This document shows positions 8,457 through 18,843 of a DNA stretch of 64,000 bases, piece after piece. Numbering within the stretch: position 1 is the first letter of the stretch; each line of letters starts with the position of its first letter. Under the pieces are notes generated by a model that saw only the letters and a list, made by a program, of their open reading frames with translations, was not told where the DNA came from and searched no databases. The position numbers and the translations under genes are program-made. The stretch covers positions 248,001-312,000 of the forward strand of contig CAWFUH010000005.1 in the NCBI GenBank assembly GCA_963818855.1, read 5' to 3'. Origin of the DNA: Bog-159 sp963818855. Lineage in GTDB: Bacteria; Acidobacteriota; Terriglobia; Bryobacterales; Bryobacteraceae.

Positions 8457-8696
8457 TCAAGCCGCTTTCGCCAACCGGGGCACCATCTCTTCCACCCTGC
8501 CTTCAACGTTGGCCCGTGTGGGCTTGGTGAAGATCGCCAGCAGTGCCGCGCGCGCCCACTGGTAACGTTGGCACTCGGAGCACCCGCACTGCGGGTGACG
8601 ATCCACATGGTCGATCAGGTAATCGAGTTGTTCGCGCAGGATATCCGCCTCAGCGGCGGCTTCCGTAACATTCTTGAGTGCAACTTGTGGCGCCAT
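8457..8696 (-). CDS. Small cysteine-containing hypothetical protein
   Basis: I place the start at the ATG at 8696 because GGAGG lies seven bases upstream, giving 79 residues; a longer frame to 8768 lacks such a site. The protein is helical and has HPQCGCSECQRYQWARAAL (about residues 34-52), a Cys-Gly-Cys-x-x-Cys cluster with a nearby His that could bind zinc. The end is rich in basic and acidic residues. I recognise no family. Confidence 0.6.
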   Translation of the reverse strand: MAPQVALKNVTEAAAEADILREQLDYLIDHVDRHPQCGCSECQRYQWARAALLAIFTKPTRANVEGRVEEMVPRLAKAA

Positions 8697-8820
8697 CGCA
8701 TCACCTCCGTACTCACCTAAATAGATGTGCGGGGCGCGCGGCGGGGTCCGTTCGCGAGTGTAAATCATTGTCAGTTTTAGGTTAGTAAAGTTTCATCCGT
8801 AATACGCCGATAAAGGAGTT

Positions 8821-9138
8821 ATGGAAGATCCTCCGGATCTGGAATTGATAGCTAACCGCTTCTACCGCCTGGTGAAGGAACTGCTGCAGGGAGAGGTGCG
8901 CCGCACCTCGTTTCAGCGCTGGGAAGTTGACCTGTTGTTGGACTTGCAAGCCTGCCGGCTGACGCGTTCGCGGCGGGATGAGGCTCTGCGCCGGTATCAA
9001 CGCGCGGTGCAAAAACAACTGGACCGAAGGGAATTTCCACCGGTCAGATTTGCGGATTTCCTGGGACGGCGAAAGCGCCAAATGGCGGCAATCCCGCCAC
9101 CATTACCGGGCCAGGACGCGGCGTCCCTCAATCCGTAG
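8821..9138 (+). CDS. Small basic hypothetical protein
   Basis: A 105-residue, Arg-rich protein starting at ATG 8821 with AAAGGAG four to ten bases upstream. It reads as mostly helical (LELIANRFYRLVKELLQGE, then WEVDLLLDLQAC and ALRRYQRAVQKQLD). Similar small proteins with this pattern occur in acidobacterial genomes, but no function is known to me. Its 3' end overlaps the end of purN on the other strand by 36 bases. Confidence 0.6.
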   Translation: MEDPPDLELIANRFYRLVKELLQGEVRRTSFQRWEVDLLLDLQACRLTRSRRDEALRRYQRAVQKQLDRREFPPVRFADFLGRRKRQMAAIPPPLPGQDAASLNP

Positions 9139-9702
9139 CGCGCCGCTGAGGACCATGCGGATGGCTTGGCTGTAAATCCGGTGCTCCTCGTCGAGAATGC
9201 GTGCCGATAGCGTCTCCACGGTATCGTCGTCAAGCACCGGCACTGCCGCCTGTATCAGGATGGGTCCGGCGTCCAGGTACTCGTCGACGAAGTGCACGGT
9301 GCAACCGGTTACCTTCACGCCATGTTCCAGAGCCTGGTGCTGCGCGTCCAGGCCGGGAAACGACGGCAGTATCGATGGGTGGATGTTCAACACGCGGCCG
9401 GGGAACTCGCGAATGAATCCGGCGCTGAGCAACCGCATATAGCCGGCCAGGCAAACCAGGTCCACGGCGTGTTTCTTCAGCTCGTCCACCAACATGGCGT
9501 CATAAACGACGCGATCCAGGCCTTTGGATGGTATGCATACAGCCGGCAGTCCGCGCTGCCGTGCAAGCTCCAGGCCCCGTGCTTCCGGGCGGTTGGAGAT
9601 GACCACGGCGATCTCGGCAGCGATGTTGCCGGCATGCACATTCCCGGCGATGGCCTCGAAGTTCGATCCGCGTCCCGAAAGCAGGATGCCGAGGCGCTTC
9701 AC
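9103..9702 (-). CDS. purN: Phosphoribosylglycinamide formyltransferase
   Basis: A 199-residue GART enzyme of normal length. It transfers a formyl group from 10-formyltetrahydrofolate to glycinamide ribonucleotide, third step of purine synthesis. The N-terminal phosphate-binding loop is LLSGRGSNFEAI (residues 7-18). The catalytic Asn and His are in NIHPSILPSFPGLDAQHQAL (about 107-126), and the catalytic Asp in DEYLDAGPILIQ (about 145). It overlaps purM by four bases and follows it on the minus strand, so the two are one operon. Confidence 0.95.
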   Translation of the reverse strand: MKRLGILLSGRGSNFEAIAGNVHAGNIAAEIAVVISNRPEARGLELARQRGLPAVCIPSKGLDRVVYDAMLVDELKKHAVDLVCLAGYMRLLSAGFIREFPGRVLNIHPSILPSFPGLDAQHQALEHGVKVTGCTVHFVDEYLDAGPILIQAAVPVLDDDTVETLSARILDEEHRIYSQAIRMVLSGALRIEGRRVLAR

Positions 9703-10724
9703 CGGTACACCACCCGCGGCCCGCGCCGCTTTTGCGGCACGACTCGCCCTATAAGCACGGAAGGCTCGCCGATCTCCTCCAGCAGCGCGTTGGCCCGCCG
9801 CAACCTCCGCAAGGGAACCGTTAAAACCATACCGATGCCCAGATTGAAAGTCCGCCGGTAATCGTCTTCCGGTAAGTTGCCCAGCCGCCGCAGGAGCTCG
9901 AAGACTGGCGGTACGGTCCAGGTGCTGGTGTCGATTTCGGCCGCCAACCCCGCGGGCAACATGCGCGGCGTATTATCGGTCAGGCCGCCGCCGGTGATGT
10001 GCGCCGCGCCGCGCAGTACGCCCGCCTCTGCCAGCGCGCGGATCGGCCGCAGATAGCTGCGATGGACTTGCAGAAGCGCATCGGCCACCGTGCTGCCGAG
10101 CTCGGGCACGACGGTGGCAGGTGTGTAGCCCGCCACTTCGAAGAGCAGCTTGCGCGCCAGGGAGTAGCCATTGGTGTGCAGGCCCGTGGAGGGCAGGCCG
10201 AGCAGCGCATCGCCCGCCCGGATGCGGCTGCCGGTGAGCAGCGCGCCGCGTTCCGCCGCGCCCACGATGAATCCCGCCAGGTCGTATTCGCCGGGCGCGT
10301 AAAGGCCTGGCATCTCGGCCGTCTCGCCGCCGATCAGCGCGCAACCGTTCGCGCGGCAGCCCCGCGCCAGTCCCGCCACCACCTGCGCGGCCACACCGGC
10401 TTCCAGCTTTCCCGTGGCGAAATAATCCAGGAAGAAGAGCGGCGTAGCGCCTTGCACCGCAATATCGTTCACACAGTGATTCACCAGATCCTCGCCGACC
10501 GTATGGTGCCGGCCGGTGAGGAAGGCGATCTTGATCTTGGTGCCCACGCCATCGGCCGAGCTGATCAGCACCGGCTTCTTCCATCCAGCCAGGGAGTAGC
10601 AGGCGCCGAACGTGCCGATGTCGGTCAGGACGCCGCGCGTGAAAGTGCCGCGCGCGAGCTTGCGTATGGTGGAAACGGCGCGATCGGCTTCATCGATGTT
10701 GACACCGGCGTCCTGGTAGCGCAT
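9699..10724 (-). CDS. purM: Phosphoribosylformylglycinamidine cyclo-ligase (AIR synthetase)
   Basis: A 341-residue PurM, the standard size. It closes the imidazole ring of FGAM with ATP to give AIR, fifth step of purine synthesis. Signature segments are GTFGACYSL, SSADGVGTKIKIAF (about residues 52-66), VNDIAVQGATPLFFLDY (about 86-102), GGETAEMPGLY (about 140) and HITGGGLTDNTPRMLP (about 240). It is followed by purN with a four-base overlap. Only 33 bases separate it from the end of the upstream broken membrane-protein gene. Confidence 0.95.
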   Translation of the reverse strand: MRYQDAGVNIDEADRAVSTIRKLARGTFTRGVLTDIGTFGACYSLAGWKKPVLISSADGVGTKIKIAFLTGRHHTVGEDLVNHCVNDIAVQGATPLFFLDYFATGKLEAGVAAQVVAGLARGCRANGCALIGGETAEMPGLYAPGEYDLAGFIVGAAERGALLTGSRIRAGDALLGLPSTGLHTNGYSLARKLLFEVAGYTPATVVPELGSTVADALLQVHRSYLRPIRALAEAGVLRGAAHITGGGLTDNTPRMLPAGLAAEIDTSTWTVPPVFELLRRLGNLPEDDYRRTFNLGIGMVLTVPLRRLRRANALLEEIGEPSVLIGRVVPQKRRGPRVVYR

Positions 10725-10757
10725 CTGGAATTCATAGTATAGCCAGATCGCACCATC

Positions 10758-13700
10758 TCACTTGATCACCGGCACGGCGGGTTGGACAAACTTAGTGACA
10801 AAGTCACCGATATCCGGGAATTGATAAGCCAGCCAGGTAAGTACCGGCAAAACCCCGAACGATATGATGCGCAGGTAGAAGTCCCAACCTAACTCGTTGG
10901 CTTTTGTATCGGTGTTCCGGCTGAGAATGGCGTTGCGATGCATTTGTGCGAACACCCAGATCACGCCCGTTCCAAGCACGGCCAACAAGCCGGTAAACAA
11001 CCAATCGACCAGTTGCCGCGGCTGGAACGGATACGAGTTCCAAGCCCAGATGGCCAGCACAAATGAGCCGGACACGAAAATCATGAGGTAACGCAGGTTC
11101 GCCAACACAGCCCGGATGAGCGAGATATAGCGGATCGCCAGGAATTCTTCCGCCACAAGGACCGGCGCGGGCACGGGTGTGCCCTCTATATCGGCTCGCG
11201 ATTGACGGGACTTGTCCGGCGCTCCGCAGATTTCCTCGCTTTCCACCAAGCCGGTGCGTTCGTCTTTCCAGTAAGGAATGAGCACCGTCGCCAGGAGTTC
11301 CCGGCTGGCTTCGGCCAGTCCGATCTCAATCCTGCGCATATACTCGTAGTCGTATCCGTCGGCGCGGACCCTTTCGGTCTGCCCGGTGATGCGCCCGCGC
11401 AGCTGTTTCACCTCGTGCAAGAGATTTGTGTTCGCGGTTACGAGCGGAAGGCGCTCGGGTACGGAGGTCTGCAGCTCGGGCTGATGCAGCATCTGGCGCA
11501 TGGATTCCAAGCCGCGGGCCATGTCAAGCCACTGGTCCTGCAGCCGTCCGCTGCGGAGCATGGTCATCCAACCCATCACATTTAGCCGGCTGAACGCAAA
11601 CCGGATAGGCATGCTTTCCAGGCGTTCGAGCAAACCCCTTTTGAGGGCTCCCCAAATCAGGATCATGCGCAGCCATCCCGTGAAGGAGACCGCCAACAAT
11701 GGAAAGAACAGTATCCCCACGAGGAACTCGTACGGGCACGATCGGTACGCCGGTGCGTTCCATAGCAGGTGATCCAGGCTGTGCATGGGTGTGAAGAAAG
11801 CAAACCACACTAATGCGCCGGCATAAATGGCTCCCAGAATGATATCCAAGGCGAGGCAATGCCGGCTGTGGCAGCGCCCGCTGCTGTCCACGGCTGCCGC
11901 TCGCCCGCGAGGCGGTTTCAACCGGAAGAACCGGCAGAGTACCTCGCGCGTAATCAGCAGGCATGTAATGTTCTGGTAAAGGCAGCTATCCCGCGTGGCC
12001 TCGCACTGCTCCAGATCGTCGTCCGAAACGTAAAAGAACCGGCTCTGCGCATCGGCTTCCATCCGTTTGGGAAGCCGCGGCCTGCCGTTTGTCGAGAAGC
12101 GCAGACGTCCCGTCTGGAAGAAGCCCCACAGATACCAACTGAAAAGCAGCAGCAGTACCGGCACGACGGGGGAGACGCCGCTGCCAGGGTGAATCGAGCG
12201 ATAACAGAAAGACAAGCCAACCAGGGAAAAGGTACTGCCGTCGGCTGGATAGAACGCAGACTCGGTCGGGCACAGGTGAAACCAAAGCGCCGGCACGCCC
12301 ACTAGCGTGGTCAATGCGGCCAGGTTCAGAAGCAGATACACGTTGGTGCGGGCCAGCAGATACACGTGCCGAAGGTCACTGGGGGACTGCGCGGGCTCAA
12401 ATGGCGTGCGCGTCCAGCCAATGTATCCCCACGTCTTCCATGCGGCCACCACAACCGTACCCAGGCCAAGCGCGAGTGCGGCGATGCTCGCCCAAAAACC
12501 GGTCGGACCAACGCGCACCATGCGAGAGAGCCAGAGCACGGGGAAGGAAACTACGAACGCCATCGAAAAGAGCATGGCGGTGGCCACGTGCACGTACATG
12601 GACCGGCGGCGCGGTTGGTCATTGTCACGGATGGCGAGGTCCCGAGTGGAGGGCGACCAGTAGTCCGCAATCAGCAGCATCACGGTATGCGACAGACAAA
12701 GGAGAGAAACCAATATCAAAAGCAGGGCCCACAGTTGCGTGGGGTAAACGGTGGCTTTCGAGAGAGCCAACTTCACAGCTTGGATGGATTCATCCGGCTT
12801 TACGGGGCGGTCTCCGATGATCGGAAGAGTCTTGGAACCCTTGCCGCTGGCGCGCTTACTGAGAATGCCGAGCGGATAGTAGCCGTCCTTCCCGATCACC
12901 GTGGCCCACAGGCTTGGGCTTAGCACATCAGGCGGGTCCTCCAGGCTATGGTAGTTCTGTAGCACAGGCAGATCGGCGCCGACAGGGGAACTACGAACGC
13001 CGAGCTTATTTTTCCAAAGCGTGTAGGAGACGGCATTATAATATGCCTCGCTCGCGGAATCGGTGTGCGCGCGGCGAACGCTGCGCGCGGCGAACGCTCT
13101 TAAGTCCGATCAAAGGATATGGGGTGATTGTTATGGAGCCGATAAACGGGACGTTATCGATCTCCCTCACCATCAGGAGGTCGGCTCCGAAAAAGAGCAG
13201 CCTGGCATCCGGGCAGGCACGGTGCAAGAACTGCGTAAGAAAGATTTCGTCCAGCACGTTAGAGGCGCCGATGGCAATGAATTGCGACCGAAACTGGCGG
13301 AGTTGACGAGCGATGGCCATCAACTGCGATTCCTGCGAAACCGGCGTGTTCTCACGGGAGAATTGCGGAACGCTGTCCTGCGCGCTGTAATCCTTCAGGG
13401 AGAAATGCAGATAGGGACTGAAGGCCGATCCGGAGGAAAGCGCGGCTCCAGATTGGCCCGCCACCTGCGCATTACGCAGTAACGAAATCTCCCTGGGGAA
13501 ACGGACAATCTGGACCAGCTTATTTTTGTCGATGATCGCCTCGTCAGCCAACGCTGCGCTGGCGGCGGTGTTGTCCTCGACCAGCAAGGCCAATCTTTCT
13601 GCCTTGTAACCGGAATCAGCCAGACGCTTCAGAAGGACGGTCAGGTCGTAGTCCCAGTCATCGGCGAAGGACGAAAACTTGATCTTAGGGTTGTCGCCGG

Positions 13701-14622
13701 ACAGTTGTTTTGGCGGAAGGCTGGTAGAGGTTGTACCTGCCACGACAAACTCGACGTTGCCCAATCCCAGGTTTTTTTGCGCCGTTTCGATGCCCACCCG
13801 GAGCGAAGCCGCTGAACCGGAGAATTGCGGCCCGAGGATTGTTATTCTGTTGTTCAGCCCTGTCGAAAAGAGCTGGCCACGAGCTGCTAGGAAGGCTTTC
13901 AGTTGAGCCTCATATAGAAACGCATTTTGCAACTGATAGCCGTCCACACCCTGCGTCGGCGTTTCCGCGACCAGAAAAATGTAAATCACGTTATAAAAGC
14001 TGCTCTGATTGTGCTTATTTCCAGGCTTCAAAACGATTAGGCCTGGCTGGCGTTCGCGTTCCGGGCGGTGGCCAGGCTCGGCATCGTCCTGAGATTCCGC
14101 GAACTTCGTCCCACCGCCGCGGTTCTTCCAGGGCAGCCAGTAGTAACTGCTTACATAATCGTTATCCGACGCGGCCTGCAAGATCTCGTCGATGGTGCGG
14201 TCGAAGGTCAGAGATAGGTGTGTATGTACCGGGTCGGCCACCGTGGCGACGATAGCCGTGACATTGACCGGCGTTTCTCGTGCAGGGAATCCCCATCGTC
14301 CATTCTGGTCAGTGGCGCATGCGGACACTTGATCGGAATCTGCCACATGTCCATGCAGATCGGTTTCTCCGACTTTCACTTCAAACGTGGCAATTTCAGG
14401 TGACGCCCGGAGCGGCTTTTGTTCGGCTTTCCGCGCCGGCGCCCAATAATTGCACGACGCAATCCATGGACCCTCGCGCGCAGATAGCGGCTCTTCCGTA
14501 GTCGCCGTGCCCTTGCCGTTCTCGGCCGCTGCGGCCAATTGTGGAGCGTCGGAACCTGTCTGCCGCAACAGAAGCGCTGCCGCCAGAAGTCCGCTGATCG
14601 CTAACCCTTGACCTTTGTTCAT
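10758..14622 (-). pseudogene. 1282-residue receptor-like membrane protein broken by a 16-bp tandem duplication
   Basis: Two open frames, 14622-13036 (528 codons) and one ending at 10758 (735 codons from 12965), are halves of one gene. A perfect 16-base tandem repeat at 13067-13098 shifts the frame; removing one copy joins them into 1282 codons plus stop with no other change, and the join reads SASEAYYNAVSYTLW and onward without a stop. The N-terminal half has a signal/anchor helix (residues 8-20) and a large extracytoplasmic region with features of periplasmic-binding-protein-like receptors (FIAIGASNVLDEIFL, ARLLFFGADLLM). The C-terminal half has about ten transmembrane helices. Function unknown; a membrane sensor or transporter is a guess. 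It could still make two proteins. Confidence 0.75.
13067..13098. repeat. 16-bp perfect tandem duplication
   Basis: GCGCGCGGCGAACGCT occurs twice in direct succession (13067-13082 and 13083-13098). Sixteen is not a multiple of three, so the duplication changes frame. It exactly explains the break in the large membrane-protein gene on the minus strand. Replication slippage is the likely cause. Confidence 0.93.
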
Positions 14623-14754
14623 TGGAAAAGTCCTCCGATTTTAGGCGCTAAGTTGGCCCTGCCGGATGCCGGGCAGCGTGCCATCTGTACTTAGTAAGCG
14701 CAATTACTCAGTGAGAGAGGACATCGGACAGTCAGGTGGATGAGCGCCGCCAAA

Positions 14755-15756
14755 TCAGCCATCGGCGAGCACGATTTTGCCTTCCACGGAGCCAGTTGCT
14801 AGAAGTTCGAGGGCCTGGCGCGCTTCGAAAAGCGGGAACGTGCGGCCGACCAGGGGATCGATCTTCTTCTCCGCGAGGAGTGCGAAGATCTTGGGCAGAT
14901 CCTCGCGCAGCGGCCTGGGGTCTTTCCGGTATAGCATGGTGATGCCATAGAATTTGCCCAGCCGGCCGCGCAGGCGCGCCCCAACGAAAATATTGGCGAA
15001 CGTGGTCAGTTGGGAGAGCGTTCCGGAGGCCCCCATGAAACCGAATCCGACCAACGTCCCGCCGCGCCGTAGCGCGCCGATCGAGCGACCGGTATTGGCG
15101 CCACCCACGGCGTCGAACGCGTAGTCGACACCCGCGGGTTCCACGGCACGCGTGAGCCGGTCGATCGACCCCGCCCGATAGTCGATGGGAGTGGCACCGA
15201 GTGCGCGCAATGTGTCATGTTTCGACGCCGACGCCGCGCCGTAAGTCTTCACTCCCGCCAGCCGTAACAGTTGCAGGGCGGCCGTGCCCACGCCGCCCGC
15301 GGCGCCGGTAACCAGCGCAGTCCGGCCTGGCTCGACTTGCGCCACGCGATGAATCATCTGCCACGCAGTCACGTAATTCAAAATCACGGCGGCCGCATCG
15401 CGATCGGAGACACCGGCGGGGATCGGAAGGAAGTGCTCGGCCTCGCGCACCAGCAGTTCGGCGAAGGCGCCGTAAACGGTAAGCGCGGCAACCCGATCGC
15501 CGGGCGCGAAGCCGGTGACTCCCGCTCCCACTGCTTCGACCACGCCGGCGGCCTCATAGCCGGGCACGAATGGGATATCCGGCGCGTACCGATACTTTCC
15601 GTCCAACATGAGCAAGTCGGTCGCGCCCACCCCGGCCGCGCGCACCCGCACGCGCAATTGCCCGGCGCCGGGCGGTGCCACAGGCAACTCCACGATCTGG
15701 AGAACCTCGGGCCCACCCTTCTTCGTCAGCATCACTGCGCGATAGGTTGCCGCCAT
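14755..15756 (-). CDS. Zinc-independent quinone oxidoreductase-like MDR protein
   Basis: A 333-residue medium-chain dehydrogenase/reductase. The N-terminal GroES-like fold includes FVPGYEAAGVVEAVGAGV (about residues 64-81); the nucleotide-binding loop is GAAGGVGTAALQLL (about 150-163). The cysteines that bind zinc in alcohol dehydrogenases are absent, so this belongs with the QOR/zeta-crystallin or VAT-1 group that uses NADPH. Motifs LNYVTAWQMI and VEGKIVL fit that group. The substrate is not predictable. The flanking 132 bases upstream of the large broken gene hold no other feature. Confidence 0.85.
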   Translation of the reverse strand: MAATYRAVMLTKKGGPEVLQIVELPVAPPGAGQLRVRVRAAGVGATDLLMLDGKYRYAPDIPFVPGYEAAGVVEAVGAGVTGFAPGDRVAALTVYGAFAELLVREAEHFLPIPAGVSDRDAAAVILNYVTAWQMIHRVAQVEPGRTALVTGAAGGVGTAALQLLRLAGVKTYGAASASKHDTLRALGATPIDYRAGSIDRLTRAVEPAGVDYAFDAVGGANTGRSIGALRRGGTLVGFGFMGASGTLSQLTTFANIFVGARLRGRLGKFYGITMLYRKDPRPLREDLPKIFALLAEKKIDPLVGRTFPLFEARQALELLATGSVEGKIVLADG

Positions 15757-15839
15757 GCCTGGTAATCCATGGTAATCAATGATGGCCTATTCGGGATTGC
15801 CACGCAAGGCCAGCGGCCAATATCGTGTATGCTCAATGC

Positions 15840-16310
15840 ATGTTGTTTCCAGGCTTTCCCGGAGTCGCCACGGCGCTGGGACTGTTCGCGCTGATTTGGC
15901 TGATCGTCTATTTGCAGAGCAAGGGGCAGCCGGTGGTCTTCGATCCCGGAGGCAAGCATGGTGAGTTCGGCAAGAGGCTGCTGCCCATGTACCTGGATAT
16001 TACGAAATTTGTCCTGGGCCTGGCAGCCGGGTCGATTGTCCTGCTGGTTGGCTCGTTGAATTTTAGTCAGTCAAACGGCCGCTCTCTAAAGCCCTTCGCG
16101 TCGCCTCTGTTTCTGGTGGCCATGAGCATCATTTACGGAGTGCTTTTCATGATTTTGCTGGGCTTAAGCTACGAGCATCATCTGCACCATCCGAACGATC
16201 CCCACTCCTATAGCCGATTCCAGTACACGCGCAACCAGTCACTAGGGTTCGGCGCGCTGGTCTGCTTCTGTATCAGCTACATCTGGCTGATCGCCGCCGC
16301 AACCAGATGA
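15840..16310 (+). CDS. Small membrane protein, three to four helices
   Basis: From the ATG at 15840 the product is 156 residues (an ATG-like start 15 bases earlier is possible). Hydrophobic segments lie at about residues 8-24, 53-72, 88-110 and 135-152. A His-rich stretch, YEHHLHHPNDPHSYSRFQY (about 112-130), sits in the loop before the last helix and could bind a metal. I recognise no family. It is divergent from the quinone oxidoreductase and convergent with the histidine kinase operon. Confidence 0.6.
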   Translation: MLFPGFPGVATALGLFALIWLIVYLQSKGQPVVFDPGGKHGEFGKRLLPMYLDITKFVLGLAAGSIVLLVGSLNFSQSNGRSLKPFASPLFLVAMSIIYGVLFMILLGLSYEHHLHHPNDPHSYSRFQYTRNQSLGFGALVCFCISYIWLIAAATR

Positions 16311-16332
16311 TCTGAATTTTTCCCGAATGAAT

Positions 16333-16404
16333 CGTGGGGCATGACTCCGTTGCGCGAAGTGCGGGACGTGGACGTCCCGCGCCGACCTGGAGGTCTGCCC
16401 CACG
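16333..16404. repeat. Nested palindrome between convergent genes
   Basis: An outer stem CGTGGGGCA (16333-16341) pairs with TGCCCCACG (16396-16404). Inside, GCGGGACGT-GG-ACGTCCCGC (16361-16380) is a perfect 9-bp hairpin. The element lies between the stops of convergent genes and could act as a bidirectional terminator, but its shape matches the dispersed intergenic repeats of this genome type. Confidence 0.7.
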
Positions 16405-16408
16405 AGGC

Positions 16409-18130
16409 TCACTGGGCTCCGCGGTCGGGAAGCCGCAGGCGGAAACACGCGCCGCGGCCAATCTCGGATTCCGCCCACATGTCGCCGCCGTGGTCGAGCA
16501 CCGTTTGCCGTGCGAGCGCCAGCCCCAGGCCCAGCCCGTTTTTCTTGCCGGCGCTGACGAACGGCTCAAACAGCGTGCCGCGAATTTCGGGGGCGATGCC
16601 GGGGCCTGTATCGCGCACTTCCGCCACCACGAATCCGTTTTGCGCCGCAGCAGAGATCTGAACGCGGCCGCCCTCCGGCATCATTTCGAGGGCGTTGCCG
16701 ACCAGGTTCGAGAAGACCCGCTCCATGCGGTTGCGCTCCAGCGGCAATTCGATTTCGTCGGGTATTCCGATGTGCACTTCCACGTGCTGTGCGTCGGCGG
16801 AAGCCAATAGCGATTCGCAGCCGGCCACCGCCACTTCCCTCAGGTTGCACAACTCCGCGCCGCTGGCGCTGCCGCGCGAGACGTTCAGCAGATCCTGCAA
16901 CAGCTCCTGAATGCGCCGCGAAGCGCGGTAGATATTGGCGGCCAGGCGCTTCACCTGCGACGGCGCCAAATCTGTATCCACCAGCATTTCCGAGCCGCCG
17001 TAGACCGCAGCCAGGGGATTGCGCAGATCGTGCACGATGGAGCTCGACAGCCGCCCGATGGTGGAGATGCGCTCCTGCCGGATCAGCTCCTGGCGCGCCT
17101 GCTGAATCGACGCGCACATCGCGTTGAAGGTCTGCGCCAGGCGACCGAGCTCATCCTGACTGACCACCTTCACGCGGTGCTCGTAATTCTGGCGGCCCAC
17201 CTCGGCGGCGGCGCGGTCGAGTTCCTTGAGCGGCTCGACGATGCGGCGCGCCAGCAGGTATGTGAGTCCCAGAGTGGCAGCTACAGCCAGCAGCCACAAG
17301 CCAATGATGTTGCGGCGGAGCGCGGCCAAGCGCTCCTGCGCGCTCTGGAAGGAACGCAAAATCCAGAGATCGCCAATGGGCTTGCCCGCGATATCGAGCA
17401 GCGGCGTAGGCCGCGCCGCGTACCCGATACCGCCTGCACTGATGGGCTCGAGCGAAGGATGCGCCGGCAGCCGGGAGGCTACCAGACGGGCGGCATCGGG
17501 CGCGAGCGAAGAGGCGATGGGCTGGCCGCCCGAGACAAAGAGAAACTCGCTGCCGCCGGTGCCGGCTTTCAGTTGCCGGGCTACCAGGCCATCTACCGCG
17601 TATCCAGCTACCAACACGTTTTGCGGAACATTCTCCAGATAGACCGGCGTGAAAACCGTTTGGTACAGGTGTCCGCCGCGCAGCAGCAGGCCGGAAACCT
17701 GGTCCGGGAAGCGCGCCGCGGCGGTGCGCACGTCCTGTTCGGCCACCGGCATGCCACCCACCGATGCGATCACGTTGCCGGCTGCGTCGGCGACCAGAAA
17801 CGCCGCTTTTTTCTTGATGTCCAGCTTGTTCCAAAGCTCGTTGGCGGTGTCGCGAATGGTAGCCGGGTCGCGGGTGCCGAATGCCGACCGCACGTCCGAC
17901 ATTTGGCTCAATGTCAGGCTGACGGAAGCCAGCAAGGTGGCGCGCGCCTCCCACAAGGATTGATATGCCTGGAAGCTGGCGCCCAGTTCGTCCTCCATGG
18001 TGCTGGTGGTGGTCTGGACCGCGTTGCGCAGCACGAACCATCCCGTAAGCGCGAATAGCAGCGTGACGGCCACGGAAGTGGAGAGCAGGATCTTCCACAG
18101 CAGCGACAGGCGTGAAAAGCGCGCGATCAT
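16409..18130 (-). CDS. Membrane sensor histidine kinase with HAMP domain
   Basis: A 573-residue sensor kinase. A first transmembrane helix (about residues 13-37) and a second (about 288-312) bracket a periplasmic sensing domain of some 250 residues. A HAMP domain follows (about 310-365), then HisKA with the phosphorylated His in SSIVHDLRNPLAA, and an ATPase domain with N box NLVGNALEMM, G1 DTGPGIAPE and G2 NGLGLGLALARQ. The stimulus is unknown. It overlaps the plastocyanin-like gene by four bases and closes a four-gene operon that begins with a receiver protein, its likely phosphorylation partner. Confidence 0.92.
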   Translation of the reverse strand: MIARFSRLSLLWKILLSTSVAVTLLFALTGWFVLRNAVQTTTSTMEDELGASFQAYQSLWEARATLLASVSLTLSQMSDVRSAFGTRDPATIRDTANELWNKLDIKKKAAFLVADAAGNVIASVGGMPVAEQDVRTAAARFPDQVSGLLLRGGHLYQTVFTPVYLENVPQNVLVAGYAVDGLVARQLKAGTGGSEFLFVSGGQPIASSLAPDAARLVASRLPAHPSLEPISAGGIGYAARPTPLLDIAGKPIGDLWILRSFQSAQERLAALRRNIIGLWLLAVAATLGLTYLLARRIVEPLKELDRAAAEVGRQNYEHRVKVVSQDELGRLAQTFNAMCASIQQARQELIRQERISTIGRLSSSIVHDLRNPLAAVYGGSEMLVDTDLAPSQVKRLAANIYRASRRIQELLQDLLNVSRGSASGAELCNLREVAVAGCESLLASADAQHVEVHIGIPDEIELPLERNRMERVFSNLVGNALEMMPEGGRVQISAAAQNGFVVAEVRDTGPGIAPEIRGTLFEPFVSAGKKNGLGLGLALARQTVLDHGGDMWAESEIGRGACFRLRLPDRGAQ

Positions 18131-18843
18131 TGGTTTGGCTGATAAGCCGGCTGATCGTCGATCACCGGCGGATAATCTTTATCCCACTTGTTCTTGTGCG
18201 GCGCGGGAATGTAGCCCGTTTCGGAGATACGGATGGGCGGCAGAACGCGCCCAACTGTCTCATCGATGGTGACCGGTGCGGCGAGCGCGTGCAGCGTCTC
18301 TTCCGTGGCTCTTTCGTGAAAAACATGCACTGTGTAGTTGCCGGGCGGAATATTGCGAATCTCGAATTCGCCCGCCGCATTGGAGACATCGAACCAGGGC
18401 GTTTCCAGCACCGCGATAACGGCGCTCATGGTGGGATGAATATTGCAGAATACCCGCACAATACCGGCCTTCTTGAACACCTCGTGGCGACTGGTATTGG
18501 GACGGTAGAGGTTGACGTCGAACCGCTGCCCGTCATAGTTGGAAAAGACGTTATGAAAGATGGGGTCGAGATTCGGAAAATCCACGGTCGACCCCACCGG
18601 AACGGCCAGGACGTGCGGCTTGAAATGCTTGTCCTTCTGCTCCATCACGTAGTGGCGGGACGGGATTTTTCGAGGCGGGTCGCCGCCGGCGGGTTCCAGC
18701 CACACCACCACCCCCTTGAAATCCTTGTGATGGCGCACACCCGGGTCGCGCGAATCAGTCAGCACCACGGAACCTTTCAGGGTGGCGCACCACAGCGGCA
18801 CCAACCAGAAGGTGCTAAAAAAGATACGCCAGAGCCAGATCAT
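18127..18843 (-). CDS. Exported plastocyanin-like / CarboxypepD_reg-like protein
   Basis: A 238-residue protein with a signal peptide (residues 1-19, cut near LWCA). The middle resembles cupredoxins: VPVGSTVDFPNLDPIFHNVF supplies a His, and VFCNIHPTMSA supplies Cys, His and Met, the type I copper ligand set in the right order. A C-terminal beta-sandwich (FDVSNAAGEFEIRNIPPGNY) resembles carboxypeptidase-regulatory domains. Proteins of this build are sometimes labelled methylamine-utilisation proteins. I infer a periplasmic electron carrier or copper protein. It overlaps the porin gene by 29 bases. Confidence 0.75.
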   Translation of the reverse strand: MIWLWRIFFSTFWLVPLWCATLKGSVVLTDSRDPGVRHHKDFKGVVVWLEPAGGDPPRKIPSRHYVMEQKDKHFKPHVLAVPVGSTVDFPNLDPIFHNVFSNYDGQRFDVNLYRPNTSRHEVFKKAGIVRVFCNIHPTMSAVIAVLETPWFDVSNAAGEFEIRNIPPGNYTVHVFHERATEETLHALAAPVTIDETVGRVLPPIRISETGYIPAPHKNKWDKDYPPVIDDQPAYQPNQ

